From an uncultured Agrobacterium sp. (GTDB lineage: Bacteria > Pseudomonadota > Alphaproteobacteria > Rhizobiales > Rhizobiaceae): a stretch of 64,000 bases of DNA. The stretch is from contig CAJYTK010000011.1 of the NCBI GenBank assembly GCA_913777615.1, forward strand, positions 372,001 to 436,000. Direction: 5' to 3'. Shown piece after piece: positions 17,818 through 26,308 of the stretch. The position numbers and the translations under genes were made by a program. The notes under the pieces are model-generated. The model had not been told where the DNA came from. It was given only the letters and a program-made list of their open reading frames with translations, and ran no database searches. Within the stretch, counting starts at the first letter, position 1. Every line of letters begins with the position of its first letter.

Positions 17818-17837
17818 GTGTGAGGACGTGCCACAGC

Positions 17838-17867
17838 TGTTGCGCCACACCTGTTGCGATTGCGACA
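17838..17867 (+). promoter_or_regulatory. Paired upstream activator palindromes
   Basis: TGTTGCGCCACA (17838-17849) and TGTTGCGATTGCGACA (17852-17867) are two adjacent imperfect inverted repeats with the same TGTTGC left half. They end 53 bases before the -24/-12 promoter, so they probably bind the AcoR-like activator. Confidence 0.5.
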
Positions 17868-17919
17868 GTCCTGCTTCAAGCGACTCCCGCATTTTCAGGC
17901 ATTGAGCAAACAAGATCGA

Positions 17920-17936
17920 CTGGCACGCTCATTGCA
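17920..17936 (+). promoter_or_regulatory. Sigma-54 (-24/-12) promoter of the butanediol dehydrogenase operon
   Basis: CTGGCACG, four bases, TTGCA matches the RpoN consensus TGGCACG-N4-TTGCW exactly, with GG and GC elements correctly spaced. It lies 36 bases before the dehydrogenase ATG and directly after a gene for a sigma-54 activator. Confidence 0.85.
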
Positions 17937-17971
17937 CCTCGTCTGGCATCACAAGCCACTGAGGACAAAAT

Positions 17972-19045
17972 ATGCGCGCGCTCAGATTTCATGCAGCCAA
18001 GGATTTGCGGACCGATACTGTTCCAGAGCCAAGGCAACCGGGACCCGGACAGGTTCTCGTGCGGAACCGCTTTGTCGGCATTTGCGGCACCGACCTGCAC
18101 GAGTACAGCTACGGCCCGATCTTTATTCCCACCGAGCCCCACCCATTTACTGGCGCTCACGGACCGCAAATTCTGGGACACGAGTTCGGCGGTATAATTG
18201 AAGCCATCGGACAAGGTGTGACCTCGGTCAGTGTCGGCGACCGGGTGTCGATTCAACCGCTCGTCATGCCACGGTCAGGCGATTACTTTTCGGATCGAGG
18301 CCTTTTCCACCTCAGCACCCAGCTGGCACTTGTCGGTTTGAGCTGGGAAGGCGGCGGCATGGCAGAAGCAGCGCTAGTCAATGAATACAACGTGCAGAAA
18401 ATTCCGGACGAGATGACCGACGAGGAGGCGGCTCTGGTCGAACCATCGGCAGTTGCCGTCTATGCCTGCGATCGCGGCGGCGTGACCGCAGGCAACAGCG
18501 TCCTGGTGACAGGGGCCGGACCGATCGGCATGTTGACGCTCCTGGCGGCGCGCGCAGCAGGTGCCGCGCAGCTCTTCGTGTCAGACCTCAATGATGCCCG
18601 TCTTGAGCTTGCCCGAAATGTTATTCCAGATGTGATCACCATCAACCCGAAGCGTGACCATCCGGGCGATGTCGTTCGTTCGGCCACCGAGGGCCAGGTC
18701 GGATGCGATGTTGCAATCGAGTGCGTTGGCAACGAACACGCCCTCAAGGCCTGCGTCGATGCGGTGCGCAAACAAGGCGTCGTCGTCCAGACCGGGCTGC
18801 ACCCGCATGAAAATCCGATCGACTGGTTCCAGGTCACCTTCAAGGACCTGGAGATCAAGGGCTCATGGGCATATCCGACGCATTATTGGCCTCGGGTCAT
18901 ACGGCTCATTGCGTCGGGCCAATTGCCGGCAACGAAGATTGTCACGAAGCGCATAGCGCTGGATGAGGCCGTGTCGGAGGGTTTCGATACTCTGCTCGAT
19001 CCTGCTGGCACACATCTGAAAATCCTGATCGATCTTTCACGGTAA
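17972..19045 (+). CDS. Zinc-dependent 2,3-butanediol dehydrogenase-like protein
   Basis: The 357-residue medium-chain dehydrogenase has the catalytic zinc ligands in FVGICGTDLHEY (Cys) and GHEFGG (His-Glu), and a Rossmann loop VLVTGAGPIGMLTL near residue 175. It resembles (R,R)-butanediol dehydrogenases, which interconvert acetoin and 2,3-butanediol with NAD(H). The segment between the two zinc regions, which usually holds the structural cysteines, has instead QPLVMPRSGDYFSDRG without a four-cysteine cluster, so the structural zinc is probably absent. It is the first gene behind the sigma-54 promoter. The substrate could also be another vicinal diol or secondary alcohol. Confidence 0.85.
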   Translation: MRALRFHAAKDLRTDTVPEPRQPGPGQVLVRNRFVGICGTDLHEYSYGPIFIPTEPHPFTGAHGPQILGHEFGGIIEAIGQGVTSVSVGDRVSIQPLVMPRSGDYFSDRGLFHLSTQLALVGLSWEGGGMAEAALVNEYNVQKIPDEMTDEEAALVEPSAVAVYACDRGGVTAGNSVLVTGAGPIGMLTLLAARAAGAAQLFVSDLNDARLELARNVIPDVITINPKRDHPGDVVRSATEGQVGCDVAIECVGNEHALKACVDAVRKQGVVVQTGLHPHENPIDWFQVTFKDLEIKGSWAYPTHYWPRVIRLIASGQLPATKIVTKRIALDEAVSEGFDTLLDPAGTHLKILIDLSR

Positions 19046-19048
19046 ATG

Positions 19049-19066
19049 CCCTCATCCGCGTGAGGG
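19049..19066 (+). other. Short hairpin between dehydrogenase and monooxygenase genes
   Basis: CCCTCA and TGAGGG pair perfectly around six bases, right after the dehydrogenase stop. No T tract follows, so it is not a standard terminator; it may stabilise the upstream mRNA end. Confidence 0.4.
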
Positions 19067-19099
19067 AGAGGAGCCCGATACGCGAATGCGAATGAACTC

Positions 19100-19126
19100 C
19101 ACGAAGCAGCGGGCCGCTGCTTCGTG
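19100..19126. other. Perfect 27-base palindrome between dehydrogenase and monooxygenase genes
   Basis: CACGAAGCAGCGG (19100-19112) and its exact reverse complement (19114-19126) flank a single G. It lies 34 bases before the monooxygenase start. It could be a protein-binding site or an mRNA hairpin; there is no T tract. Confidence 0.6.
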
Positions 19127-19160
19127 ATCAGACCCAAGCAAAACCATGGAGGAGATGAAT

Positions 19161-20963
19161 ATGCTTGATGTCAGTCCGACAACCAAAATCGACACGATCC
19201 TAGCCAAATTCGGCAAGGCGCTCGCAGCCCAAGACATAGATGCCGCCGTCAACCTGTTCCAGGCAGATTGCTACTGGCGAGATCTCGTAACCTTCACCTG
19301 GAACCTCAACACCATGGAGGGCCATCACGCCATCCGCGACATGTTGACGAACCAGCTCTCGGCCATCAAGCCGTCCGGCTTCAGGCAGGATGTGAACGAG
19401 CAGGCCTCTGAAAGTGGCGGCGTAACCGAGGGCTGGTTCGAATTCGAGACCGCTACCGCCCGAGGCTATGGTCACGTCCGGCTGAAGGATGGCCTGATCT
19501 GGACGCTCCTCACCACCATGAGTGAACTGAAAGGACATGAGGAGCCTAAAGGTGCAAGACGCCCAATGGGAGCCGAACATGGGCATGACCGCAACCGCAG
19601 AACCTGGAAGGAAAAACGTGAAGCAGAGGCCGTCGAGCTCGGCTACACGGAGCAACCCTATGTCGTCATCATCGGCGGTGGACAGGGTGGCATTGCGCTT
19701 GGTGCAAGACTGCGCCAGCTCGGAGTTCCGACAATCATCATCGAAAAGAACGAGCGGCCGGGCGACAGTTGGCGCAAGCGCTACAAATCGCTCTGCCTGC
19801 ACGACCCCGTCTGGTACGATCATCTGCCCTACATTCCCTTCCCGGAAAACTGGCCGGTCTTTACCCCCAAAGACAAGGTGGGCGACTGGCTGGAGATGTA
19901 CACCAAGGTCATGGAGCTGAACTACTGGGGTTCCACCACCTGTAAATCGGCCCAATATGACGAGACTTCCGGAGAGTGGACCGTAATTGTCGACCGCGCC
20001 GGGAAAGAGGTCGTCTTGCGGCCCAAGCAACTGGTGTTGGCAACCGGCATGTCAGGCAAACCCAACATTCCGAAATTCCCAGGCCAGGATATCTTCAAGG
20101 GAGAGCAGCAGCACTCCTCACAGCATCCGGGCCCGGACGCCTATTCCGGAAAAAAGGTCGTCGTCGTCGGCTCAAACAATTCGGCCCATGATATTTGCGC
20201 TGCGCTGTGGGAGGCAGGTGCCGATGTGACCATGCTGCAGCGTTCCTCGACCCATATCGTCAAGTCGGATTCCTTGATGGAAATCGGGCTGGGCGATCTC
20301 TATTCGGAACGCGCCGTCGCCAGTGGGATGACCACGCGAAAAGCCGATCTCATCTTCGCCTCGCTCCCCTACAGGATCATGCATGAATTCCAGGTTCCGA
20401 TTTACAACCGTATCCGGGAGAAAGATGCTGACTTCTACGCAGCCCTTAAGAAAGCCGGCTTCATGCTGGACTTCGGCGATGACGAGTCCGGTCTCTTCAT
20501 GAAGTATCTGCGTCGCGGCTCCGGTTACTACATCGACGTCGGCGCCTGCGATCTGGTGATTGACGGCTCGATCAGGCTGAAATCCGCGGTGGATGTGTCT
20601 CACCTGACAGAGGATGCCGTTGTGCTGAAAGATGGCACGCAGCTACCCGCCGATCTGGTGGTCTATGCGACCGGCTATGGTTCGATGAACGGCTGGGCAG
20701 CGGATCTGATCTCGCGCGAGGTGGCGGACAAGGTCGGCAAATGCTGGGGACTAGGCTCCAATACGACCAAGGACCCGGGTCCTTGGGAGGGAGAACAACG
20801 CAACATGTGGAAGCCGACGCAGCAGCAAGCCCTCTGGTTCCATGGCGGCAATCTGCATCAATCCCGTCATTACTCGCAATATCTCTCGCTGCAATTAAAA
20901 GCGCGGCAGGTCGGACTGGAAACACCGGTCTATGGTCTCCAAAAGCCGCATCATCTCGCATGA
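19161..20963 (+). CDS. NTF2-like/flavin-containing monooxygenase fusion
   Basis: The 600-residue protein joins two modules. Residues about 1-130 form an NTF2/SnoaL-like domain (FGKALAAQDIDAAVNLFQADCYWRD). Residues about 165-600 form a flavin monooxygenase of the YUCCA/FMO group: FAD loop IIGGGQGGIALGARLRQLG near 171, NADPH loop VVVGSNNSAHDICAALWEAG near 335, and ATGYGSMNGW near 510. Such enzymes oxidise nucleophilic nitrogen, sulfur or carbonyl groups (Baeyer-Villiger type). The start at 19161 is chosen because GGAGGAG (19148-19154) lies at ideal distance; upstream ATGs at 19146 and 19155 are less likely. It is the second gene behind the sigma-54 promoter, so it may act on the ketone or alcohol handled by the dehydrogenase. 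Confidence 0.85.
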   Translation: MLDVSPTTKIDTILAKFGKALAAQDIDAAVNLFQADCYWRDLVTFTWNLNTMEGHHAIRDMLTNQLSAIKPSGFRQDVNEQASESGGVTEGWFEFETATARGYGHVRLKDGLIWTLLTTMSELKGHEEPKGARRPMGAEHGHDRNRRTWKEKREAEAVELGYTEQPYVVIIGGGQGGIALGARLRQLGVPTIIIEKNERPGDSWRKRYKSLCLHDPVWYDHLPYIPFPENWPVFTPKDKVGDWLEMYTKVMELNYWGSTTCKSAQYDETSGEWTVIVDRAGKEVVLRPKQLVLATGMSGKPNIPKFPGQDIFKGEQQHSSQHPGPDAYSGKKVVVVGSNNSAHDICAALWEAGADVTMLQRSSTHIVKSDSLMEIGLGDLYSERAVASGMTTRKADLIFASLPYRIMHEFQVPIYNRIREKDADFYAALKKAGFMLDFGDDESGLFMKYLRRGSGYYIDVGACDLVIDGSIRLKSAVDVSHLTEDAVVLKDGTQLPADLVVYATGYGSMNGWAADLISREVADKVGKCWGLGSNTTKDPGPWEGEQRNMWKPTQQQALWFHGGNLHQSRHYSQYLSLQLKARQVGLETPVYGLQKPHHLA

Positions 20964-20967
20964 GGCG

Positions 20968-21050
20968 AAAATGACATTGATCCGCCGGTTGGACAGAACC
21001 GGCGGATCAACCACCCTTGTCTTGCGCCTGGACCGAGGCCATGTCATTTT
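20968..21050. other. Nested inverted repeats after the monooxygenase gene
   Basis: A perfect 14-base stem (TTGATCCGCCGGTT at 20977-20990 with its complement at 20997-21010, six-base loop) sits inside a wider pair, AAAATGACAT (20968-20977) and ATGTCATTTT (21041-21050). The inner stem could end the transcript, though no T tract follows it directly. Confidence 0.55.
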
Positions 21051-21074
21051 TCAATAAAAATGAAAGGCAGGGGA

Positions 21075-21533
21075 ATGACATTCACCGATCCTGGCGATTT
21101 TCGCCAGCGTATTGAAAAGAGCTTCGCGCGCCAGGGTGTGGTCAAGGCAATCAAGGCGGAGCTGACGCGTATCGAGCACCGGCTGGTCGAAATAGAGCTG
21201 CCTTTTCATCCCAAGCTGACGCAGCAGCATGGCATTCTTCATGCCGGCGTCATAGCCGCCGCGCTCGACACCGCCTGCACCTATGCAGCCTATACGATCG
21301 TTGAGCCGGAAGCGTCTCTGCTGACAATCGAGTTCAAGGTCAACCTCATGTCACCCGGGCGGGGCGAGCGCTTTTTGTTTCGCGGCGAGATCACCAAACC
21401 CGGCAGCAACATCATCGTGGCCGATGGTCGCGCCTATGCCATTTCCGACGGCCCTGCGAAGCTGATCGCTTCGATGACGGGAACGATGATGGTTCTGAAA
21501 GGACGCGAAGGGTTCAGCGAAAATGAGCTATGA
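21075..21533 (+). CDS. PaaI-family hotdog thioesterase
   Basis: The 152-residue protein is a hotdog-fold acyl-CoA thioesterase of the PaaI group. The family helix is visible as QQHGILHAGVIAAALDTACTYAA near residue 50, with the HGG-like catalytic region altered to HAG, and LLTIEFKVNLMSPGRGE forming the dimer strand. The ATG at 21075 fits an AAAGG at 21063-21067; ATG 21060 is the alternative. Its last 11 bases overlap the nucleosidase gene, so the two are coupled. Which acyl-CoA it hydrolyses is unknown; it need not belong to the butanediol operon because a strong hairpin lies between. Confidence 0.83.
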   Translation: MTFTDPGDFRQRIEKSFARQGVVKAIKAELTRIEHRLVEIELPFHPKLTQQHGILHAGVIAAALDTACTYAAYTIVEPEASLLTIEFKVNLMSPGRGERFLFRGEITKPGSNIIVADGRAYAISDGPAKLIASMTGTMMVLKGREGFSENEL

Positions 21534-22161
21534 GCTGGTCGAGATCGACGGCAAGCGCCTTCTCTTCGTCATGGCAGCCGAGGCGGAATACGGTCCGCAT
21601 CTGAAAGCTCGTTCTCGACCGCTGATGACGGGCGTCGGTCCTGTTGAAGCTGCTGTTTCCCTGACTGCCACATTGAGCGATCTGAACGCTCAGGCGCGCC
21701 TGCCCCATCTCGTGGTTTCGCTAGGGTCCGCCGGCTCGCGCCTGTTGGAACAGACCAAAGTCTATCAGGCTGTCAGTGTATCCTACCGGGATATGGATGC
21801 CTCAGCCTTCGGCTTTGAAAAAGGACGCACGCCATTTCTGGATCTGCCCGCAGAGGTTCCGCTTCCATATTCCATACCAGGCGTTGCGACCGCGCGTCTT
21901 TCCACCGGCGCCAATGTGGTGTCCGGCAGCGCCTATGACAGTATCGACGCAGACATGGTGGAGATGGAGACATTCGCAATCCTGCGCGCCTGCCATCGCT
22001 TCGGCATTCCGCTGATCGCCTTGCGTGGCATTTCCGATGGTAAGGCGGATGTTCACCATATCGATGACTGGACGGACTATCTCCACATTATCGACGAGAA
22101 ACTGGCAGAGGCCGTCGACAGGCTGAAAGACGCGATAAAGGTCGGGGCGATTACACTCTGA
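21523..22161 (+). CDS. 5'-methylthioadenosine/S-adenosylhomocysteine nucleosidase family protein
   Basis: The 212-residue protein belongs to the purine nucleoside phosphorylase/MTAN superfamily (COG0775). Visible motifs are LLFVMAAEAEYG at the start, MTGVGPVEAAV near residue 35, the ribose-binding VEMETFAILRACHRFGIPLIALRGISD near residue 145 with its conserved M-E, and the catalytic aspartate in RGISD. Such enzymes cleave adenine from MTA or SAH in methionine salvage and quorum-signal metabolism. The start overlaps the thioesterase stop by 11 bases. The length is a little short of E. coli MtnN (232). Confidence 0.85.
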   Translation: MSYELVEIDGKRLLFVMAAEAEYGPHLKARSRPLMTGVGPVEAAVSLTATLSDLNAQARLPHLVVSLGSAGSRLLEQTKVYQAVSVSYRDMDASAFGFEKGRTPFLDLPAEVPLPYSIPGVATARLSTGANVVSGSAYDSIDADMVEMETFAILRACHRFGIPLIALRGISDGKADVHHIDDWTDYLHIIDEKLAEAVDRLKDAIKVGAITL

Positions 22162-22202
22162 TGCTTGCAAGGCGGCACATTTTCTGGCTTTTCAGGGCAT
22201 GC

Positions 22203-22224
22203 GCCGGGTTGCCTTACGCCCGGC
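22203..22224 (+). other. Hairpin upstream of guaA
   Basis: GCCGGG at 22203-22208 pairs with CCCGGC at 22219-22224. It lies 20 bases before the guaA ATG. It could be a weak terminator for the nucleosidase or a leader structure of guaA; there is only a broken T run after it. Confidence 0.35.
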
Positions 22225-22243
22225 AATTCTTTAAAGGCTCGCC

Positions 22244-23821
22244 ATGACCCAGATAGCCCATCCCGACAGCATCCTCATCATCGATTTCGGCAGCCAGGTG
22301 ACGCAGCTGATTGCGCGCCGCATCCGCGAAGCCGGGGTTTATTGCGAAATCCACCCGTTCCAGAGCGCTGCAGAAGCGTTTGAGAAAATGCAGCCGAAGG
22401 GCGTCATCTTCTCCGGTGGCCCGGCATCTGTCACGGCCGAGGGAAGCCCGCGCGCACCACAGGCAGTGTTTGATGCAGGTATCCCGATTCTTGGCATTTG
22501 CTATGGCCAGCAAACGCTCTGCACCCAGCTCGGCGGTACCGTAGAAGGCGGCCATGCAGCGGAATTTGGCAGAGCCGATATCGAAATCAAAAAGGCGAGC
22601 CCGCTCTTTGATGGCTTCTGGGAACTTGGTGGCCGTTATCCGGTCTGGATGAGCCATGGCGACCGCGTCACGCAATTGCCGGCCGGTTTCGAAGTGGCAG
22701 CGACGTCGGAGAACGCACCTTTCGCCATCGCAGTCAATGAAGAGCGCCGCTACTACACCACGATGTTCCACCCGGAAGTTGTCCACACGCCCGATGGCGC
22801 GAAGCTGCTTTCCAACTTCGTCCACAAGATCGTCGGCCTGAAATCCGATTGGACGATGGCGGCCTATCGCGCTGAGATGATCCGCAAGATCCGCGAGCAG
22901 GTCGGCGATGGCCGTGTGCTCTGTGCGCTCTCAGGCGGCGTCGATTCCTCGGTTGCGGCGATCCTCATCCATGAAGCGATCGGCGACCAGCTGACCTGCG
23001 TCTATGTCGACCACGGTCTGATGCGCCTTGCCGAAAGCGAGCAGGTCGTCGGCATGTTCCGCGACCACTACAACATCCCGCTCGTCCATGTAGATGCCTC
23101 AGACTTGTTCCTGACGGAACTGGCCGGCGTTTCCGATCCTGAGGTCAAGCGGAAGACTATCGGCCGTCTTTTCATCGAGACCTTTGAAGCCGAAGCTGCC
23201 AAGATTGCAGCGGATGGCAAGGGTGCGCCAGCTTTCCTGGCACAGGGTACGCTCTATCCGGACGTCATCGAAAGCGTATCCTTCTCGGGCGGCCCGTCCG
23301 TCACGATCAAGAGCCACCACAATGTTGGCGGTCTGCCTGAACGCATGAACATGAAGCTGGTCGAACCACTTCGTGAACTCTTCAAGGACGAAGTCCGCGC
23401 TCTTGGCCGCGAACTCGGCCTGCCGGAAAGCTTCATCGGTCGTCACCCCTTCCCCGGTCCCGGCCTTGCGATCCGTTGCCCCGGCGTCGTCACCCGCGAG
23501 AAGCTGGATATTCTGCGCAAGGCAGATGCGATCTATCTCGACGAAATCCGCAAGGCTGGCCTCTACGACACCATCTGGCAGGCTTTTGCGGTACTGCTTC
23601 CGGTTCAGACCGTCGGCGTCATGGGCGACTATCGCACCTATGATTTCGTCTGCGCACTGCGCGCGGTCACTTCGGTGGATGGCATGACGGCGGACTTCTA
23701 CCCATACGACATGAACTTCCTCGGTCGTGCGGCCACCCGCATCATCAACGAAGTCAAGGGCATCAACCGGGTGGTCTACGACGTGACGTCGAAGCCGCCG
23801 GGCACCATCGAGTGGGAATGA
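22244..23821 (+). CDS. guaA: GMP synthase (glutamine-hydrolysing)
   Basis: The 525-residue enzyme converts XMP to GMP with ATP and glutamine. The N-terminal class I glutamine amidotransferase has its nucleophile in GICYGQQTL near residue 85 and the His/Glu pair in FHPEVVHTP; the ATP pyrophosphatase P-loop is LSGGVDSS near residue 230; the C-terminal dimerisation domain ends in the invariant KPPGTIEWE. Length and motifs are fully canonical. The 3' end of guaA is a known target for integrative elements, but it is intact here and no integrase follows. A terminator lies at 23864-23892. Confidence 0.97.
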   Translation: MTQIAHPDSILIIDFGSQVTQLIARRIREAGVYCEIHPFQSAAEAFEKMQPKGVIFSGGPASVTAEGSPRAPQAVFDAGIPILGICYGQQTLCTQLGGTVEGGHAAEFGRADIEIKKASPLFDGFWELGGRYPVWMSHGDRVTQLPAGFEVAATSENAPFAIAVNEERRYYTTMFHPEVVHTPDGAKLLSNFVHKIVGLKSDWTMAAYRAEMIRKIREQVGDGRVLCALSGGVDSSVAAILIHEAIGDQLTCVYVDHGLMRLAESEQVVGMFRDHYNIPLVHVDASDLFLTELAGVSDPEVKRKTIGRLFIETFEAEAAKIAADGKGAPAFLAQGTLYPDVIESVSFSGGPSVTIKSHHNVGGLPERMNMKLVEPLRELFKDEVRALGRELGLPESFIGRHPFPGPGLAIRCPGVVTREKLDILRKADAIYLDEIRKAGLYDTIWQAFAVLLPVQTVGVMGDYRTYDFVCALRAVTSVDGMTADFYPYDMNFLGRAATRIINEVKGINRVVYDVTSKPPGTIEWE

Positions 23822-23863
23822 TCTCGCATCCCGGTTTAGACTCAAGCAAGCTTTGAAAGAATA

Positions 23864-23895
23864 CCAAAAGCCCGCATATTGTGGGCTTTTGGCTT
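23864..23895 (+). terminator. Terminator after guaA
   Basis: CCAAAAGCCC (23864-23873) pairs perfectly with GGGCTTTTGG (23883-23892). The stem itself carries the A and T runs, so it may work in both directions; the minus-strand SDR gene ends 135 bases away. Confidence 0.7.
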
Positions 23896-24030
23896 TGCAG
23901 ATCTGGCCGATTGAGGAGACATGGTGGGATATATCGGATATCCTGCGCTCTCTTTGCGCTCATGATCATTGCCTTGCAGTCGACCATCGTTATGACCACA
24001 GTCCAGTCGTAGACAGGTTGGCGATCCGCC

Positions 24031-24819
24031 TCAGACTGTCTTGATCGTACCGCCATCGATGACGAACTCGGCCCCGTGGATTGCGCCAGCGCGGTCGGAG
24101 GCGAGGTAGGCGATAAGATCCGCGACCTCTTCCGGCTCGGCTCCGCGGCCGATCGATATCCCGCCCAAGGCGTCGAGAACGAACTGGCGCGCATCCTCGA
24201 TCGTACCGCCATTGGCGCTCCGCAGCATGTCGAGAAAGTCTCCGGCGCCCTGCGTCATGATCCAGCCTGGCGAAACGGAATTGACCCGCACGCCTTTGGG
24301 ACCGAGCTCCTTCGAGATCGACTTGCTGTAGGTCCTCAGCGCAGCTTTCGCGGCGGCATAGCCTGTCGTGGATTCCGGCAGCGGCAACACCGACTGAATG
24401 GAGGTGACATGCACGACGATGCCTTGACTGCGCTCGAGCATCTGCGGAATCAACAGCCGGTCAAGCCGGACCGTTGCCAACAGGTTGAGGTTCAGCTCGG
24501 CAAGCCAGTGCTCGTCCGTCAAGGCCACAAAGCCGCCTGCCGGTGAATTGGAACCGCCGATGACATGAGCAAGAATGTCGATACCGCCAAGCCGCTCGAT
24601 TGCCGCCTTGGCGACCGTTTCGCTGCCTTTGGCGGTCGTCAGGTCTGCCTGAACATAGTCCACACCCTCAATGGGATCCTGGATTGTGCGCGCGGTTGTG
24701 ACAACGCGAGCGCCGCCGGCGAGAAAGCGTTTTACCGTGGCGCGGCCGAGACCCTTCGTACCGCCGCTGACGAGCACGCGCTTGCCCGCAAATTCATCGG
24801 GGTTTGCCTGGATGATCAT
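24031..24819 (-). CDS. Short-chain dehydrogenase/reductase
   Basis: The 262-residue protein is a classical SDR: nucleotide loop SGGTKGLGRATVKRF near residue 18, the catalytic serine in HVTSIQSV, the Y-x-x-x-K pair in TGYAAAKAALRTY near residue 158, and a C-terminal GAEFVIDGGTIKTV typical of the FabG-like group. Its ATG overlaps the stop of the upstream NTF2-like gene by four bases (ATGA), so the two form an operon, divergent from a LysR gene that probably controls it. Such LysR/SDR/NTF2 sets often handle small aromatic or polyketide-like compounds, but no substrate can be read here. Confidence 0.88.
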   Translation of the reverse strand: MIIQANPDEFAGKRVLVSGGTKGLGRATVKRFLAGGARVVTTARTIQDPIEGVDYVQADLTTAKGSETVAKAAIERLGGIDILAHVIGGSNSPAGGFVALTDEHWLAELNLNLLATVRLDRLLIPQMLERSQGIVVHVTSIQSVLPLPESTTGYAAAKAALRTYSKSISKELGPKGVRVNSVSPGWIMTQGAGDFLDMLRSANGGTIEDARQFVLDALGGISIGRGAEPEEVADLIAYLASDRAGAIHGAEFVIDGGTIKTV

Positions 24820-25145
24820 ATCCTGGTCTCCAACGTCTTGATGGCATCCTGCGCCATCGTGAAACGATAGGTGAAGCGAAGCGGGCTGCCGGGGAAGTCA
24901 CCGTGAGCGGGGCCTTCTAGGATGAAGTCGCCATTTTCTTCCCGAGCGGTATCGGGCTCGAAGATCGCCTTCACCGCGATCGCTTCTTCCTCAAGGAGCT
25001 GGCGGATTTTGGAAAGCCCGACATAGTGTTTGCCGTTATCGATGAAGACGGCATCTTTGGCGAAATGCTTCATCATGCCCTCAAGATCGAGGCGGGCATT
25101 TGCCTCGATATACTCGGCGACTGGTTTGGGTATGTTCAGTGACAT
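24816..25145 (-). CDS. NTF2/SnoaL-like small protein
   Basis: The 109-residue protein is a single cone-shaped NTF2-like domain: a first helix ([20 protein letters not shown]), the strand [15 protein letters not shown], a helix IRQLLEEEA, and strands with [20 protein letters not shown]. Such domains act as small isomerases, cyclases or binding partners. The start at 25145 is chosen because AAGGAG lies six bases upstream; an ATG at 25151 would abut that site. It is translationally coupled to the SDR gene downstream. It shares its fold, not its sequence, with the N-terminal domain of the monooxygenase at 19161. Confidence 0.75.
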   Translation of the reverse strand: MSLNIPKPVAEYIEANARLDLEGMMKHFAKDAVFIDNGKHYVGLSKIRQLLEEEAIAVKAIFEPDTAREENGDFILEGPAHGDFPGSPLRFTYRFTMAQDAIKTLETRI

Positions 25146-25169
25146 GGCCATCTCCTTGTTGGTGATGAC

Positions 25170-25180
25170 GCTAATTTAGC
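25170..25180. promoter_or_regulatory. Palindrome in the LysR/NTF2 divergent promoter
   Basis: GCTAA, T, TTAGC is an exact 11-base inverted repeat between the NTF2-like start (25145) and the LysR start (25242). LysR proteins often bind such interrupted palindromes in divergent promoters. Confidence 0.4.
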
Positions 25181-25241
25181 CATGGACTTTTCTCCCGATA
25201 AGCGAGATAGATCGGCATTGGGCGTAACGAAAATCGGGACA

Positions 25242-26162
25242 ATGACGCGACACTCTCTCATTGAACTCGAGGCAGTCTTAGCCATCGTCCGGTGCGGCTC
25301 GTTCCGAGCCGCGGCCTTGGAGCTCGGCATGTCGACCACTGCTATCAGCAGCGCCGTGGGCAAGCTTGAGCGGGAGCTCGCCGTGCGTCTCTTCAATCGC
25401 ACCACACGCAGTGTCTCGCTCACCTATGCGGGGCGCATCTTTGTCGCGCAAATCAAGCCCGCGCTGGAAAATATTCAAAATGCGATGAACACGGCACGGG
25501 CTCAACAGGAAACGCCGTCAGGCACCTTGCGTATCAACGCGTTTGCCACTGCGGCGCGCGAGATCATGGTGCCGCTGGTGTTGAGCTATCTTCAGCGCTT
25601 TCCCCAAGTCCACATCGACCTTGTGACCGAGGGTCGGCTTGTCGACGTCGTGGCGGCGGGCTTCGATCTGGGATTGCGCAGCGCGGACCTTGTGCCAAAT
25701 GACGCGATCGCCATACCGCTGGGGAAAATGCGACGCATGGCGGTTGTCGCCTCACCCGCCTTTTTCGAAGAACGAAATGTTCCCCAAGTGCCGCAGGATC
25801 TGCTGGCCTACCCATGCATTCGCGGACGCCTCCCAGATGGAGCCCTGCTGCGATGGCGATTTGAGAAGGGCGGAGAAGAGCTGCATCTTGATGTCGAAGG
25901 ACCAATCACGCTGGATGAAGCCTCATTGGCCCGGATCGCGGCAATCAACAGTGTTGGGATCGGCTATTTTATGGAGGCCGATGTCCGCGAAGACATAACC
26001 GCAGGACGGCTTGTTCGCATCCTCGAAGACTGGACTCCACCGCTCGTGCCGCTCTGCCTTTATTATTATAATCGGCGCAATTCCTCAGCAGCCTTCCAAG
26101 CCTTCATCGCACTGGCACGAGACTACGCGGCAGGACGACTAGCACAGCGCTCGAGCGGTTAG
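25242..26162 (+). CDS. LysR-family transcriptional regulator
   Basis: The 306-residue regulator has an N-terminal winged helix ([48 protein letters not shown] in parts) and a periplasmic-binding-like effector domain that includes [22 protein letters not shown]. The Ala-Ile-Ser recognition helix and RLFNRTTR wing are typical. The ATG at 25242 puts the helix-turn-helix at the usual distance from the N-terminus; a longer reading frame from 25182 is less likely. It is divergent from the NTF2/SDR pair and probably regulates it. The effector is unknown. Confidence 0.88.
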   Translation: MTRHSLIELEAVLAIVRCGSFRAAALELGMSTTAISSAVGKLERELAVRLFNRTTRSVSLTYAGRIFVAQIKPALENIQNAMNTARAQQETPSGTLRINAFATAAREIMVPLVLSYLQRFPQVHIDLVTEGRLVDVVAAGFDLGLRSADLVPNDAIAIPLGKMRRMAVVASPAFFEERNVPQVPQDLLAYPCIRGRLPDGALLRWRFEKGGEELHLDVEGPITLDEASLARIAAINSVGIGYFMEADVREDITAGRLVRILEDWTPPLVPLCLYYYNRRNSSAAFQAFIALARDYAAGRLAQRSSG

Positions 26163-26308
26163 CCGTCGATCCTTGTTGAAACCAGTCGTGAAGCGTGCAT
26201 CGACGCGAAGTGGCAACGATGCCGTCGACACTTTTTCTCACCCACAGCTCAACCTTTCAATCGCACGGCGCGTTAGGGACCCATAGTTCCCAGCACCGCG
26301 GACCCGCC

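Noticed and set aside
23800-24030. Integrative-element attachment site at the guaA 3' end
   Set aside because: guaA is intact, and no integrase and no repeat of its 3' end were seen downstream in the window.
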